Source of the DNA: Thioalkalivibrio sp.
GTDB taxonomy: Bacteria > Pseudomonadota > Gammaproteobacteria > Ectothiorhodospirales > Ectothiorhodospiraceae
Direction: 5' to 3'
NCBI GenBank assembly: GCA_011389655.1
Contig: JAABTX010000001.1
Location: 1 to 64,000 of the forward strand
Length of the DNA stretch: 64,000 nucleotides
Below are positions 56,063 through 64,000 of the stretch, piece after piece. Made by a program: the position numbers and the translations under genes. Position 1 is the stretch's first letter. Each line of letters begins with the position of its first letter. The notes beneath the pieces are model-generated. The model did no database searches and was not told the origin of the DNA. It saw only the letters and a list, made by a program, of their open reading frames with translations.

Positions 56063-57094
56063 ATGGACCGACTGACGATCACCCGACCCGACGACTGGCA
56101 CCTGCACCTGCGCGACGGCGATGTGCTGGAGACGGTGCTGCCGGACAGCGCGCGCCGGTTCGCGCGCGCCATCGTGATGCCGAACCTGAAGCCGCCGGTC
56201 GTGACCACTGCGGATGCCCTGGCCTACCGGGAACGCATCCTCGCGGCACTGCCCGCGGGCGTCGCCTTCGAGCCGTTGATGACGCTGTACCTGACCGAGG
56301 CCACCGCGCCGGAGGAGATCGTGCGGGCCTGCGACAGCGGACACGTGCACGCGGTGAAGTATTACCCGGCCGGTGCCACCACCAATGCCGCCAGCGGGGT
56401 CGTGGATCCGCGGCGCTGCTATCCGGTATTCGAACAGATGCAGCGGCAGGGGGTGCCCCTGCTGGTGCACGGCGAGTCGATCGACCCGGCGGTGGACGTG
56501 TTCGACCGGGAGGCCGTGTTCATCGAGCAGACACTGGCCTCCCTGGTGCGCGACTTTCCGGGATTGAGGGTGGTCCTCGAACACATCACCACGCAGGCGG
56601 CCATCGACTTCGTCACGGAGGCGTCATCGAATGTTGCGGCGACGATCACCGTGCACCACCTGCTGATGAACCGCAATGCAATGTTCCAGGGCGGCATGCG
56701 CCCGCACCACTACTGCCTGCCGGTGCTGAAACGCGAGCGGCACCGCAAGGCCCTGGTGCAGGCAGCGACCGGCGGCAATCCCAAGTTCTTTCTCGGGACC
56801 GACAGTGCGCCGCATCCCCGGGATGCCAAGGAGTCGGCGTGCGGCTGTGCCGGCGTGTACACCGCCCATGCGGCCATCGAGCTGTATGCGGAGGTCTTCG
56901 AGGCCGCCGGGGCACTGGACCGGCTGGAGGCCTTCGCGAGCTTCCACGGCCCGGATTTCTATCGCCTGCCGCGCAATCGCGACCGCCTGGTGCTGGAAAA
57001 GGCGGACTGGACGGTGCCGGAGGAGGTCCGGTTCGGGTACCTCCCGGGCGTCCCCCTGCGCGCCGGAGAGGCGATCCACTGGCGCCTGGCCTGA
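56063..57094 (+). CDS. pyrC: Dihydroorotase (class II)
   Basis: 343 residues, normal for the class II enzyme. It closes carbamoyl-aspartate to dihydroorotate in pyrimidine synthesis. Zinc ligands and the carboxylated lysine are visible: [24 protein letters not shown] (Lys), [24 protein letters not shown] and the catalytic Asp in [18 protein letters not shown] start; the substrate loop is intact. It is monocistronic here. Confidence 0.95.
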   Translation: MDRLTITRPDDWHLHLRDGDVLETVLPDSARRFARAIVMPNLKPPVVTTADALAYRERILAALPAGVAFEPLMTLYLTEATAPEEIVRACDSGHVHAVKYYPAGATTNAASGVVDPRRCYPVFEQMQRQGVPLLVHGESIDPAVDVFDREAVFIEQTLASLVRDFPGLRVVLEHITTQAAIDFVTEASSNVAATITVHHLLMNRNAMFQGGMRPHHYCLPVLKRERHRKALVQAATGGNPKFFLGTDSAPHPRDAKESACGCAGVYTAHAAIELYAEVFEAAGALDRLEAFASFHGPDFYRLPRNRDRLVLEKADWTVPEEVRFGYLPGVPLRAGEAIHWRLA

Positions 57095-57116
57095 GGCGGG
57101 CGTCCGTCGGCCAGGA

Positions 57117-57515
57117 TCAGTCGCGCGGCCCTTCCGTCTCGAAGATGGCGTAATGGAAGACCGTCTTCGCGTCACTGTCTTCCTCGCGCCTGCCGAGGCG
57201 CGAGGGGAGGGCGTGACCCTCGATCCGCTGCTTGAAATCGTCGCCGGTTCGGATCACCAGGACCGCGCGCTCGATCTCGGGAATCGGCGCATTGGAGATC
57301 AGCACCATGCCATCTTCCGTAACCGGCCGCTCCGATGCGATCACCTTGAGAGGTTCGCCGTCCCCGGCGAGGTCGGAGAGCAGACCGGGATAGCGGTTGA
57401 GCTTCATGCCGCGCTTGTCGATCACGATCCCTTCGGGCGCACCGGCAAGTGCGTCCTCGATCACCTTCAGCTGTTCCTCGCTGAGGAGCTCGTTGATGTT
57501 TCCTTTCCAGGGCAT
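57117..57515 (-). CDS. Protein of unknown function
   Basis: 132 residues from MPWKGNINELLSEEQLKVI. Mixed helix/strand, acidic, with no signal peptide or cysteine; GGGGG upstream of the ATG is the likely binding site. Segments LKVIASERPVTEDGMVLISN and IERAVLVIRTGDDFK look like a compact alpha/beta protein. I do not recognise the family. Between pyrC (convergent) and the HerA-type ATPase gene (same strand, 160 bases upstream of it). Confidence 0.6.
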   Translation of the reverse strand: MPWKGNINELLSEEQLKVIEDALAGAPEGIVIDKRGMKLNRYPGLLSDLAGDGEPLKVIASERPVTEDGMVLISNAPIPEIERAVLVIRTGDDFKQRIEGHALPSRLGRREEDSDAKTVFHYAIFETEGPRD

Positions 57516-57674
57516 ATGGGACCCCCTTGACTCGAGTGGACAGTGGCCGGCGCAGCGCCACGCGCGTGACCGGTATCTGCCGGTGCCAATCGCCTTCCGG
57601 TTGGCACGAACCGCCTCTGCGCCTCGGGGCCCGGCAATGCCCATTGTAGACCGGCGCGGGGCTCGGCGGGGTAT

Positions 57675-59153
57675 TCAGCGCCGTCGGCTCAGTGATCCCA
57701 GCAGGCCGCGCATCACCTCGCGTCCGATCTGGGCGCCGATCGATCGCGCGGTGCTCTTCACGGTGGCGGTGATCACACTGTCGCTGCGGGCGCCGCGCTG
57801 CTTCGCGGGTGCGCGTGCGGGACGCTCCTGCTGGGGCCGCACCGTCGCCGTCTGCTGTGCATCCAGCGCGGCCTCCGCCTGCTGCTTCAGGATTTCGTAG
57901 GCCGAGTCGCGGTCCACGGGCTCGTCGTAGACTCCCGCCAGCACTGAACCGCGCATCCGTTCCTGACGCTCTTCCGCCTGCAGCGGACCCATGCGGCTCG
58001 ACGGCGGACGAATGAGGGTGCGTTCCACCGGCGTCGGGCTGCCCCGGTCGTCCAGCACCGACACCAGGGCCTCCCCGACGCCGAGCTCGGTGATCACCTG
58101 CTCGGTGTCGAGGGCCGGATTCGGCCGGAAGGTCTGCGCCGCGACCCGCACCGCGCGCTGGTCCCGCGGCGTGTAGGCCCGCAGCGCGTGCTGAATACGG
58201 TTGCCCAGCTGGCCCAGCACCGCGTCGGGGACATCGGAAGGGCTTTGCGTGATGAAGTAGATGCCCACGCCCTTTGAACGGATCAGCCGCACCACCTGTT
58301 CGATCCGCTCGCTCAGCTGCCGCGACCTGCCGTTGAAGAGCAGGTGGGCCTCGTCCAGGAAGAGTGCGAAGCGGGGCCTGTCCGGGTCGCCGACCTCGGG
58401 CATCTGCTCGAACAACTCCGACATCAGCCAGAGCAGCAGCGTGGAATACACCAGCGGACTGTTCCGGTACAGGTGCTCGGCGTGCAGGATGTTCACCACG
58501 CCACGGCCGTCCGCATCCGTCTGCAGAAAGTCGTCCAGCGTCACCGCCGGCTCTCCGAAGAAGCCGTCGCCGCCCTGGGCCTCCAGCGTCAGCAGAGCGC
58601 GCTGGATCGCCCCGATGCTTGCGGGGGAGACATTGCCGTACTGCGGGCCGAGCGTCCTGCGGTTCTCGTGGACCCAGGCCAGCATCGCGCGCAGGTCCTT
58701 GAGGTCCAGCAGGAGCCAGCCCCGGTCGTCCGCCACCCGGAAGACCAGCTGGATGACGCCGGTCTGGGTGTCGTTGAGGTTGAGCAGACGGCTCAGCAGC
58801 ACCGGGCCGAAGCCGGCGATGGTCAGGCGCAACGGATGACCCTGTTCGCCAAGGGGATCCCAGAACACGCTCGGGGCACCCCGCAGCTCCAGCGGATCGA
58901 GGCCGACGCGACGGGCGCGCTCGCTGAGGCGTTCACTTGCGTCCCCGGCCGCCGAAATTCCCGATAAGTCGCCCTTGATATCGGGCACGAAAACGGGAAC
59001 GCCGAGGTCGGAGAGGGCCTGGGCGAGCACCTGCAGCGTGACTGTCTTGCCGGTGCCGGTAGCGCCGGCGATCAGGCCATGACGATTGGCCATCTGCGGA
59101 AGAATGGTGACGGGCCGGTCGGCCTTGCCGAGGAACAATGCCTGATCGTTCAC
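57675..59153 (-). CDS. HerA/YjgR-like ATPase (DUF853)
   Basis: 492 residues. P-loop GATGTGKT at 30-37, Walker B FALFLDEAHLLFN (about 265-277), sensor text FITQSPSDVPDAVLGQLGNR and arginine-finger-like HALRAYTPRDQRAVR. It matches the E. coli YjgR family, FtsK/HerA-type ATPases of unknown role. The last 60 residues are rich in Q, R and A and end in a basic GLLGSLSRRR, possibly a nucleic-acid-binding tail. No partner nuclease (NurA) is nearby. It is divergent from the SQR-like gene. Confidence 0.88.
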   Translation of the reverse strand: MNDQALFLGKADRPVTILPQMANRHGLIAGATGTGKTVTLQVLAQALSDLGVPVFVPDIKGDLSGISAAGDASERLSERARRVGLDPLELRGAPSVFWDPLGEQGHPLRLTIAGFGPVLLSRLLNLNDTQTGVIQLVFRVADDRGWLLLDLKDLRAMLAWVHENRRTLGPQYGNVSPASIGAIQRALLTLEAQGGDGFFGEPAVTLDDFLQTDADGRGVVNILHAEHLYRNSPLVYSTLLLWLMSELFEQMPEVGDPDRPRFALFLDEAHLLFNGRSRQLSERIEQVVRLIRSKGVGIYFITQSPSDVPDAVLGQLGNRIQHALRAYTPRDQRAVRVAAQTFRPNPALDTEQVITELGVGEALVSVLDDRGSPTPVERTLIRPPSSRMGPLQAEERQERMRGSVLAGVYDEPVDRDSAYEILKQQAEAALDAQQTATVRPQQERPARAPAKQRGARSDSVITATVKSTARSIGAQIGREVMRGLLGSLSRRR

Positions 59154-59326
59154 GAGGTCTCCACGGAGGAGGTGGTCAGGTGCAGGATTCTACCCGAGCC
59201 CGGCGGGGGCGAGGAGATCCGGCCTCGCGCGGTCCGGATGGGCGCTGCGGAAAATTCGGGGGAGAATGCGGCGGTCACGGTGAGTCCATACAATAGCGAA
59301 AACGGTCGCAACCACGGATATTGCCA

Positions 59327-60454
59327 ATGACCCGCATCACAGTGATCGGCGCCGGCTTCGGTGCCCTGACCGCCATTCGCAAACTGCGCGCCGCCGATCC
59401 GGCCCTCGGGATCGACGTGATCGCCCCCCGTCCCGAGCTGGTGTACTACCCGAGCACCATCTGGATTCCGACCGGTCTGCGCACGCCGGAGGATGTGGTC
59501 GTGAACCTGGAGGGCTTCTTGCGCCGCATGGGCGTGAACTATCACCAGGCATCGGCCACCGGCCTGAAGGACGGCGGGCGGACGGTACTGACCGACGCGG
59601 GCGAGGTCACGAACGATGGACTGATCATCGCCTCGGGCGGGCGCTTCATCAAGAAGCTGCCGGGGATCGAGCATGCGATCACGCCCTGCGAGGGCGTCGA
59701 GGCGGCAGTGAGGATCCGCGACCGGGTGGAGGAGATGCAGGGCGGGACCATTGCCTTCGGCTTCGCGGGCAACCCGAAGGAGCCGACCGCGATGCGGGGC
59801 GGACCCGTGTTCGAGTTCATGTTCGGGATCGAGCAGCACCTCCGCAGCCGCGGCGACCGCGACCGCTTCCGGCTGATCTTCTTCACGCCCGCCCCGAAGC
59901 CGGGCAACCGCCTGGGGCCGAAGGCGGTCGACGGACTGCTGCGCGAGATGAAGCGGCGCGGCATCGAGACCCACCTGGGCCACAAGCTGAAGGGGTTCGA
60001 TGCCGACAGGGTGACCACCGAGGGCGGCGAGTTCGGCGCGGACCTGATCGTCTTCATGCCCGGCATGACCGGTAACGCCTGGTTCGACAACACCGACCTG
60101 CCACGCTCGGACGGCGGGCTTCTGAAGGCCAACGCCCACTGCCAGGTCGAGGGCCGGGACAAGGTGTACGTGGCTGGCGATTCGGGCAGTTTTCCGGGTC
60201 CGGACTGGCTGCCGAAGCAGGCGCACATGGCCGACCTGCAGGCCGAGGCCGCGGTCAGGAATCTGCTCGGGGAACTCGGGGGTCAGGCCCCCGAGGCCAC
60301 CTTCAAGCCCGAACTGATCTGCATCGTGGACACCAAGACCAGCGGGATCCTGGTCAAGCGCACCGAGAAGACCAACCTGGTGCTGCCCTCGACGCCCGTG
60401 TTCCACTGGGCCAAGCGGGCCTTTGAGTGGTGGTATCTTCGGCAGTACCGCTGA
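59327..60454 (+). CDS. Sulfide:quinone-reductase-like FAD flavoprotein
   Basis: 375 residues. Starts MTRITVIGAGFGALTAIRKL (FAD-binding GxGxxxA); a TTG six bases earlier is an alternative start. It has VYVAGDSGSF and ends HWAKRAFEWWYLRQYR, typical of SQR/FCSD flavoproteins. Cysteines are only at 121, 272 and 332. Cys332 in LICIVDT matches the C-terminal redox cysteine of SQR, but the partner region near 150-170 (PTAMRGGPVFEFMFG) has no cysteine. It may therefore not be a standard sulfide oxidase; another quinone- or thiol-linked reaction is possible. Alignment is from memory. Confidence 0.8.
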   Translation: MTRITVIGAGFGALTAIRKLRAADPALGIDVIAPRPELVYYPSTIWIPTGLRTPEDVVVNLEGFLRRMGVNYHQASATGLKDGGRTVLTDAGEVTNDGLIIASGGRFIKKLPGIEHAITPCEGVEAAVRIRDRVEEMQGGTIAFGFAGNPKEPTAMRGGPVFEFMFGIEQHLRSRGDRDRFRLIFFTPAPKPGNRLGPKAVDGLLREMKRRGIETHLGHKLKGFDADRVTTEGGEFGADLIVFMPGMTGNAWFDNTDLPRSDGGLLKANAHCQVEGRDKVYVAGDSGSFPGPDWLPKQAHMADLQAEAAVRNLLGELGGQAPEATFKPELICIVDTKTSGILVKRTEKTNLVLPSTPVFHWAKRAFEWWYLRQYR

Positions 60455-60531
60455 TCCGCGCCACTACGTGTACACATGGCCCGATGGCGTATGCGGGGTG
60501 CGTGCCGTCGCGGGTGACCTGGGAGATCCCG

Positions 60532-61497
60532 GTGATTGCTGATAGCAGGGACAGGCCCTTCCACCCCGCGTGGTGGCTGCCGGGAGCGCACCTGCAGACC
60601 ATCGTGCCCAACGTCTGCCGGCTGCGTCGGGCGCCCATGCTAAGGCGCCAGTCGATGACCCTGCCCGACGGCGATTTCCTGTTTCTCGACTGGGGCCCCG
60701 ATCCCGGAGGGCCCATCGTCGTGCTGCTGCACGGTCTCGGCGGGAGCAGCCGCTCCGCCTACGCGCGGGTGCTGATGCGCGCCCTTCACGAATCCGGCTT
60801 CTGGGCCTGCACCATGCACTTTCGGGGCGCGACCGGCGAGCCGAACCGCAAGCTGCGCAGCTACCACATGGGGGAGGGCGAGGACCCCGCGTTCGTGCTG
60901 TCGGAGTTGCGGCGCCGTTACAACCCGCGCAGGCTGGCCGCGGTGGGGGTGTCCCTGGGCGGCAGTGCCCTGCTGCACAGCCTGGCGGCGGCTGACGAGG
61001 GCGCCGCCGTCGACTGTGCGGTCGCGATCTCGGTACCGTTCCGGCCGCACCAGGCCGAGGAACGGCTGAACCGGGGCTGGTCGCGGCTGTATCAGCGGCA
61101 TATCCTGCGTCAGTTGCGGCGGATGTGGCAGGACAAGTGCCGGGCCCTCGCGCGCCCCGACCTCGCGGCCGATCTGCACCGCATCCGCAGGTTCCGCGAT
61201 TTCGACGCACGCATCACCGCGCCGGTGCACGGCTATGCCGACGCTGACGACTATTATGACCGCGCCAGCAGTGTGCAGGTATTGCGGAACATCCGGGTCC
61301 CCACCCTCCTGATTCATGCCCTCAACGATCCCTTCATGATGCCGGACAGCGTCCCGCGGCCCGACGAGCTGTCCCCCTGCGTGACGCTGGAGACGCATCG
61401 CGCAGGCGGCCACGCGGGATTCATGGAGAATTCGGGGCGCAGCTATCTGGAACGACGGGTTCCCGCTTACCTGCTGGAACAGTTGCAAAACGATTGA
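60532..61497 (+). CDS. YheT-family alpha/beta hydrolase
   Basis: 321 residues from a GTG (VIADSRDRPFHPAWWLPG) five bases after GGGAGA; longer starts at 60484 or 60427 cannot be excluded. Family block PAWWLPGAHLQTIVP, then LPDGDFLFLDWG, nucleophile Ser141 in VGVSLGGSAL, LLIHALNDPFMM for the acid and HRAGGHAGFME for the histidine. YheT proteins are putative carboxylesterases of unknown natural substrate. The frame overlaps the end of the SQR-like gene if the longest start is used. Confidence 0.85.
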   Translation: MIADSRDRPFHPAWWLPGAHLQTIVPNVCRLRRAPMLRRQSMTLPDGDFLFLDWGPDPGGPIVVLLHGLGGSSRSAYARVLMRALHESGFWACTMHFRGATGEPNRKLRSYHMGEGEDPAFVLSELRRRYNPRRLAAVGVSLGGSALLHSLAAADEGAAVDCAVAISVPFRPHQAEERLNRGWSRLYQRHILRQLRRMWQDKCRALARPDLAADLHRIRRFRDFDARITAPVHGYADADDYYDRASSVQVLRNIRVPTLLIHALNDPFMMPDSVPRPDELSPCVTLETHRAGGHAGFMENSGRSYLERRVPAYLLEQLQND

Positions 61498-61559
61498 CCC
61501 GTGTCGGGTTGCCAGGGGGCCGCGCCGGCTCCCGCTGGCGTCCGCCCCCGGAGGTATGC

Positions 61560-61781
61560 ATGCTTTGGAAGATTCTCACCCTGGCCGTGCTGATCGGGTT
61601 CGCCTGGTGGCGGCTGCGCCAGTGGCTGCGCGAGCGGCGCCTGCGCGCCGCGGGGGAACCGGTGCCCGAGCCGCGCCGGGTGCGGCCGATCAGTATCCTG
61701 GCGGGTGCAATGCTGCTCGGCTACGGGGGGTACCTGGTCTGGGTGCTGATCGCGCAGGCGATCGGCACCTTCGGGGAGTGA
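61560..61781 (+). CDS. Very small membrane protein, unknown function
   Basis: 73 residues, MLWKILTLAVLIGFAWW, ATG seven bases after GGAGG. Two hydrophobic helices (about 2-19 and 45-65) are joined by an arginine-rich loop (RQWLRERRLRAAGEPVPEPRR), giving an inside-positive hairpin. No family recognised. Confidence 0.65.
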   Translation: MLWKILTLAVLIGFAWWRLRQWLRERRLRAAGEPVPEPRRVRPISILAGAMLLGYGGYLVWVLIAQAIGTFGE

Positions 61782-61851
61782 GGGCCGGCAGGTCCGGTTG
61801 AACGAAGCACCTGCCTGCGGGTCGCAGAGGCAAAGGGAACGGGAGAAGGTG

Positions 61852-62721
61852 ATGACGCGCCTGTCGAAGACCGCCGTCTGGTGTGCCGCGCTGCTGCTGT
61901 CACTCTTGTCTGCGCAGACCGTCGCGCGCGCACCCGCGGTGCCGGTGGAGGAGATGCTGCCGGTGGAACTGGCGACAGTGGGGTTCGAGAGTGGGAGTGG
62001 TTCGCCGGTCGTGGTCCTGCGCGAGCCGGCCTCCGGGGACGTGGTGCTGATCAGCATCGGCTCCGGTGAAGCCCTCGCGATCCTGCTGGCGCTGCGGGAT
62101 GTTCCGACACCGCGTCCAATGACCCACGACCTGCTCGCCTCGGTGATCGGGAGCCTGGATGCCGAGGTCGAACGCGTGCTGGTCGACGCCCTTGTCGGCG
62201 CCACCTACACCGGCGTGATCGAGCTTGGTGTGCCAGGGCGCGAAGGCCCCGTGCGCGTCGATAGCCGGCCGAGCGATGCGCTGGCGCTGGCGGTTCGCAC
62301 CGGCGCCGAGATCCTGGTGTCGCCCGATGTCCTGATGGCCACGCGCGGGCTGGAGTTCGAAGGGCTCCCCGAGTCGCAGCAGGTGGTGAGCGCTCTGGGC
62401 ATCACCGTCGGCGAAGTGACCCCGGATCTGCGCGAGGCCCTGGGTCTGCCGGACGACCCGGGTCTGGTGGTGAGCCGGACCGTGGGCGAGGCCGAGGAAC
62501 TGGGGCTCGAACCCGGCGCGCTGATCCTTGAGGTGAACGGGAGGGTGCCCCGGTCCCCGATGCAGTTCCTGGATCTGGTGCGCGGGACCGAACCCGGGAA
62601 GCGGGCGCGGGTGCGGATCTGGCAGGATGGCGAGACCCGGGAGCTGCAGCTGTCCACCGATGTTCCGGAGCGCCCGACCCCTGAGCGCAACCCAGCCGAC
62701 GGCGACGCACTGGAAGTCTGA
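61852..62721 (+). CDS. Exported bifunctional-nuclease domain protein with C-terminal PDZ
   Basis: 289 residues, ATG after GGAGAAGG. Signal peptide about 1-27 (AALLLSLLSAQTVARA). Residues about 32-165 are a BFN/DUF151 domain: VVVLREPASGDVVLISIGSG, LALRDVPTPRPMTHDLLAS and VRVDSRPSDALALAVRTGAE. Residues about 195-275 are a PDZ domain (LGLPDDPGLVVSRTVGEAEE, LGLEPGALILEVNGR). The BFN family was named for nuclease activity in a plant protein; bacterial roles are unclear. A secreted, PDZ-bearing form suggests a periplasmic adaptor or regulatory role. Confidence 0.8.
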   Translation: MTRLSKTAVWCAALLLSLLSAQTVARAPAVPVEEMLPVELATVGFESGSGSPVVVLREPASGDVVLISIGSGEALAILLALRDVPTPRPMTHDLLASVIGSLDAEVERVLVDALVGATYTGVIELGVPGREGPVRVDSRPSDALALAVRTGAEILVSPDVLMATRGLEFEGLPESQQVVSALGITVGEVTPDLREALGLPDDPGLVVSRTVGEAEELGLEPGALILEVNGRVPRSPMQFLDLVRGTEPGKRARVRIWQDGETRELQLSTDVPERPTPERNPADGDALEV

Positions 62722-62793
62722 ACCGGCCGCGCCTTTTCCCTGCCAGGGGTGAAGCGGGGCCGTGACGGTGGGTTGCGCTCCTGCCGCGCGCAG

Positions 62794-63489
62794 CTACCAG
62801 GGAATGGTGCTGCCGTCGACGTCGATGAAGCGCCCGTTGTCCGCCGGGGAGGCGTTGTCCAGCGTCCTTAGCATTGCGGTCACGGACTCCGTCACGGTGA
62901 TCTCGGCGTTGGGTCCGCCCATCTCGGTCCGGACCCAGCCCGGGTGCAGGATCAGGGTCCGGATGCCCTCACTGTCGAGATCGCGCGCAAGGCTGACGCC
63001 GACCGCGTTCAGCGCGGCCTTCGACGAACGGTAGATGTAGACGCCGCCGGACCCGTTGTCCCCGATCGAGCCCATCTTCGAGCTCAGCAGTGCGATGCAC
63101 GGCTGGCGGGCCATCCGCAGTTGCGGCAACAGGGTCTCGACGACCTGGCGCGGGGCAATCGTGTTGACCCGGAAGGTCTCCAACCAGGCCTTCTCGTCGG
63201 TGTCGCCAAGGCGGTCGGGCACCGGGCCGTAGACTCCCGCATTGCTGATCAGCAGGTCGAGCGCGCGATCGCCGATGGTGGCGGCGAGATTCACGCGGTG
63301 GGCGGGACTGGTCACATCCAGCGGCAATACGGTGAGCTGGTCCCCGTGGGCCTGAGCCAGCTCCATCAGTTCCGGCGACCCCTCCGGGTGACGGGCGCCG
63401 GCGAAGATCCGATCCCCGCGGGCGACGAGTTGGCGCACGAACTCCAGTCCGATTCCCCGGCTGCATCCGGTGATGACCACAGTCTTCAT
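62794..63489 (-). CDS. Short-chain dehydrogenase/reductase
   Basis: 231 residues. Rossmann start VVITGCSRGIGLEFVRQL (TGxxxGIG), NAG segment DLLISNAGVYGPVP, catalytic Ser in ALLSSKMGSIGDN and the YxxxK in YIYRSSKAALNAV. The length and the C-terminus (RFIDVDGSTIPW) match the CsgA/sniffer-like group of classical SDRs acting on carbonyl compounds with NADP(H); substrate unknown. The PEP/pyruvate-binding gene lies directly upstream on the same strand and ends 26 bases before this start, so the two may be co-transcribed. Confidence 0.88.
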   Translation of the reverse strand: MKTVVITGCSRGIGLEFVRQLVARGDRIFAGARHPEGSPELMELAQAHGDQLTVLPLDVTSPAHRVNLAATIGDRALDLLISNAGVYGPVPDRLGDTDEKAWLETFRVNTIAPRQVVETLLPQLRMARQPCIALLSSKMGSIGDNGSGGVYIYRSSKAALNAVGVSLARDLDSEGIRTLILHPGWVRTEMGGPNAEITVTESVTAMLRTLDNASPADNGRFIDVDGSTIPW

Positions 63490-63515
63490 GGATTCCTCCT
63501 CTGGTGTGTGGGTCT

Positions 63516-64000
63516 TCAGGTCTGCTGATAGCAGAACAGGCGTTGTTGGACCACATCGGCGGTTACCCGAAGGCCCATCCCGTGCACATCGTACAGGCGC
63601 AGGGCATCGGCGACCGCGGGGTCCGCCGCCTCCTCCGCGTCGGGCGTCAGCCTGCGCTCCTGCGGCAGGGAGTCCAGCCAGCCGGGCTGAAATTCGGTAC
63701 CCGGTTCCTGCGGGAACAGTGCGACATAGCCGATCCGGGACTCAACCAGATCCTGGAAGAAGTGCGATCCGAAGGAGAGGTCGGGGATCATCCCGGCGCC
63801 CAGTTCCGCCACCTCGGCCAGCACTGCCACCCGGTTGATGTCCGCAAAACGCACCGGAATTCCCAGCTCCGGACTGCTGGTGCCCCAGCGCCCCGGTCCG
63901 ATCAACACGGTGGGGCAGTCGTCGCGCTCCCGTATCAGCCGGTTCAGGTGCCCCACGAGACGGGCCACAGCGAAGCGCTGGGAGGTGCTCAGGGCGCTGT
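63516..64000 (-). CDS. PEP/pyruvate-binding (PpsA-like) protein, C-terminal part, runs off the window
   Basis: About 161 residues are visible; the frame is open to the last base, so the N-terminus lies beyond it. The text IGPGRWGTSSPELGIPVRFA, MIPDLSFGSHFFQDLVES and IGYVALFPQEPG is the C-terminal part of large proteins with a pyruvate,phosphate-dikinase-type nucleotide-binding domain that are annotated as PEP/pyruvate-binding proteins. Function unknown; they are not housekeeping PpsA, which is encoded at 37699-40116. Confidence 0.7.
   Translation of the reverse strand, partial: SALSTSQRFAVARLVGHLNRLIRERDDCPTVLIGPGRWGTSSPELGIPVRFADINRVAVLAEVAELGAGMIPDLSFGSHFFQDLVESRIGYVALFPQEPGTEFQPGWLDSLPQERRLTPDAEEAADPAVADALRLYDVHGMGLRVTADVVQQRLFCYQQT

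Overview
The window is GC-rich bacterial chromosome (about two thirds G+C by eye) with tightly packed genes, many ATGA or GTGA stop/start overlaps and good Shine-Dalgarno sites. Gene content points to a gammaproteobacterium, perhaps of the Chromatiales/Ectothiorhodospiraceae type: class II dihydroorotase, a three-gene RND pump set, LplT-like and Aas-like lipid modules, REP-like repeats and a sulfide:quinone-reductase-like flavoprotein. That placement is inference; no rRNA or tRNA gene was seen.

Layout. 0.4-10.4 kb: a pseudo-phosphoesterase/glycosyltransferase fusion, a TVP38-type membrane protein, a small coiled-coil protein, a transglutaminase, a stand-alone ATP-grasp ligase, GpmA, FtsH and a DJ-1/PfpI protein. 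10.6-17.5 kb: a second copy of the coiled-coil protein, then glgX-treY-treZ on the minus strand. 17.8-21 kb: a small unknown protein, an LplT-like MFS carrier and a phospholipase D-like protein. 21.3-34.8 kb: a plus-strand operon coding for a beta-phosphoglucomutase/trehalose-6-phosphate phosphatase/GH65 triple fusion, GlgB, GlgE, a TreS-maltokinase fusion and a GH77 glucanotransferase. 34.9-41.8 kb: an acyl-ligase/ACP/acyltransferase fusion, PpsA, a PfkB sugar kinase and an orphan FixJ-type regulator. 41.8-43 kb: a PilZ-like gene and a cold-shock gene that share a 34-bp upstream element and are separated by a REP-like palindrome array. 43-64 kb: a DUF1028 protein, an SLC13 permease, an RND-MFP-TolC operon, ChaB, CopD, a CoA-disulfide-reductase-like enzyme, PyrC, a HerA/YjgR ATPase, an SQR-like flavoprotein, a YheT hydrolase, an exported nuclease-PDZ protein, a short-chain dehydrogenase and the end of a PEP/pyruvate-binding protein.

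How it works together. The sugar genes cover the GlgE route (trehalose to maltose by TreS, to maltose 1-phosphate by the fused kinase, to linear glucan by GlgE, branched by GlgB) and the reverse TreY/TreZ route (glucan to trehalose, with GlgX debranching). The triple fusion adds a dephosphorylating entry (trehalose-6-P) and a phosphorolytic exit (disaccharide to beta-glucose-1-P to glucose-6-P). No glgA, glgC or otsA was seen here. PpsA, GpmA and the PfkB kinase connect the cluster to central carbon flow. Together with the coiled-coil, cold-shock, FtsH and DJ-1 genes, this looks like a stress and storage region. The best leads for something new are the inactivated phosphoesterase fused to a glycosyltransferase, the shared 34-bp element beside the orphan regulator, and the ligase/ACP/acyltransferase fusion.
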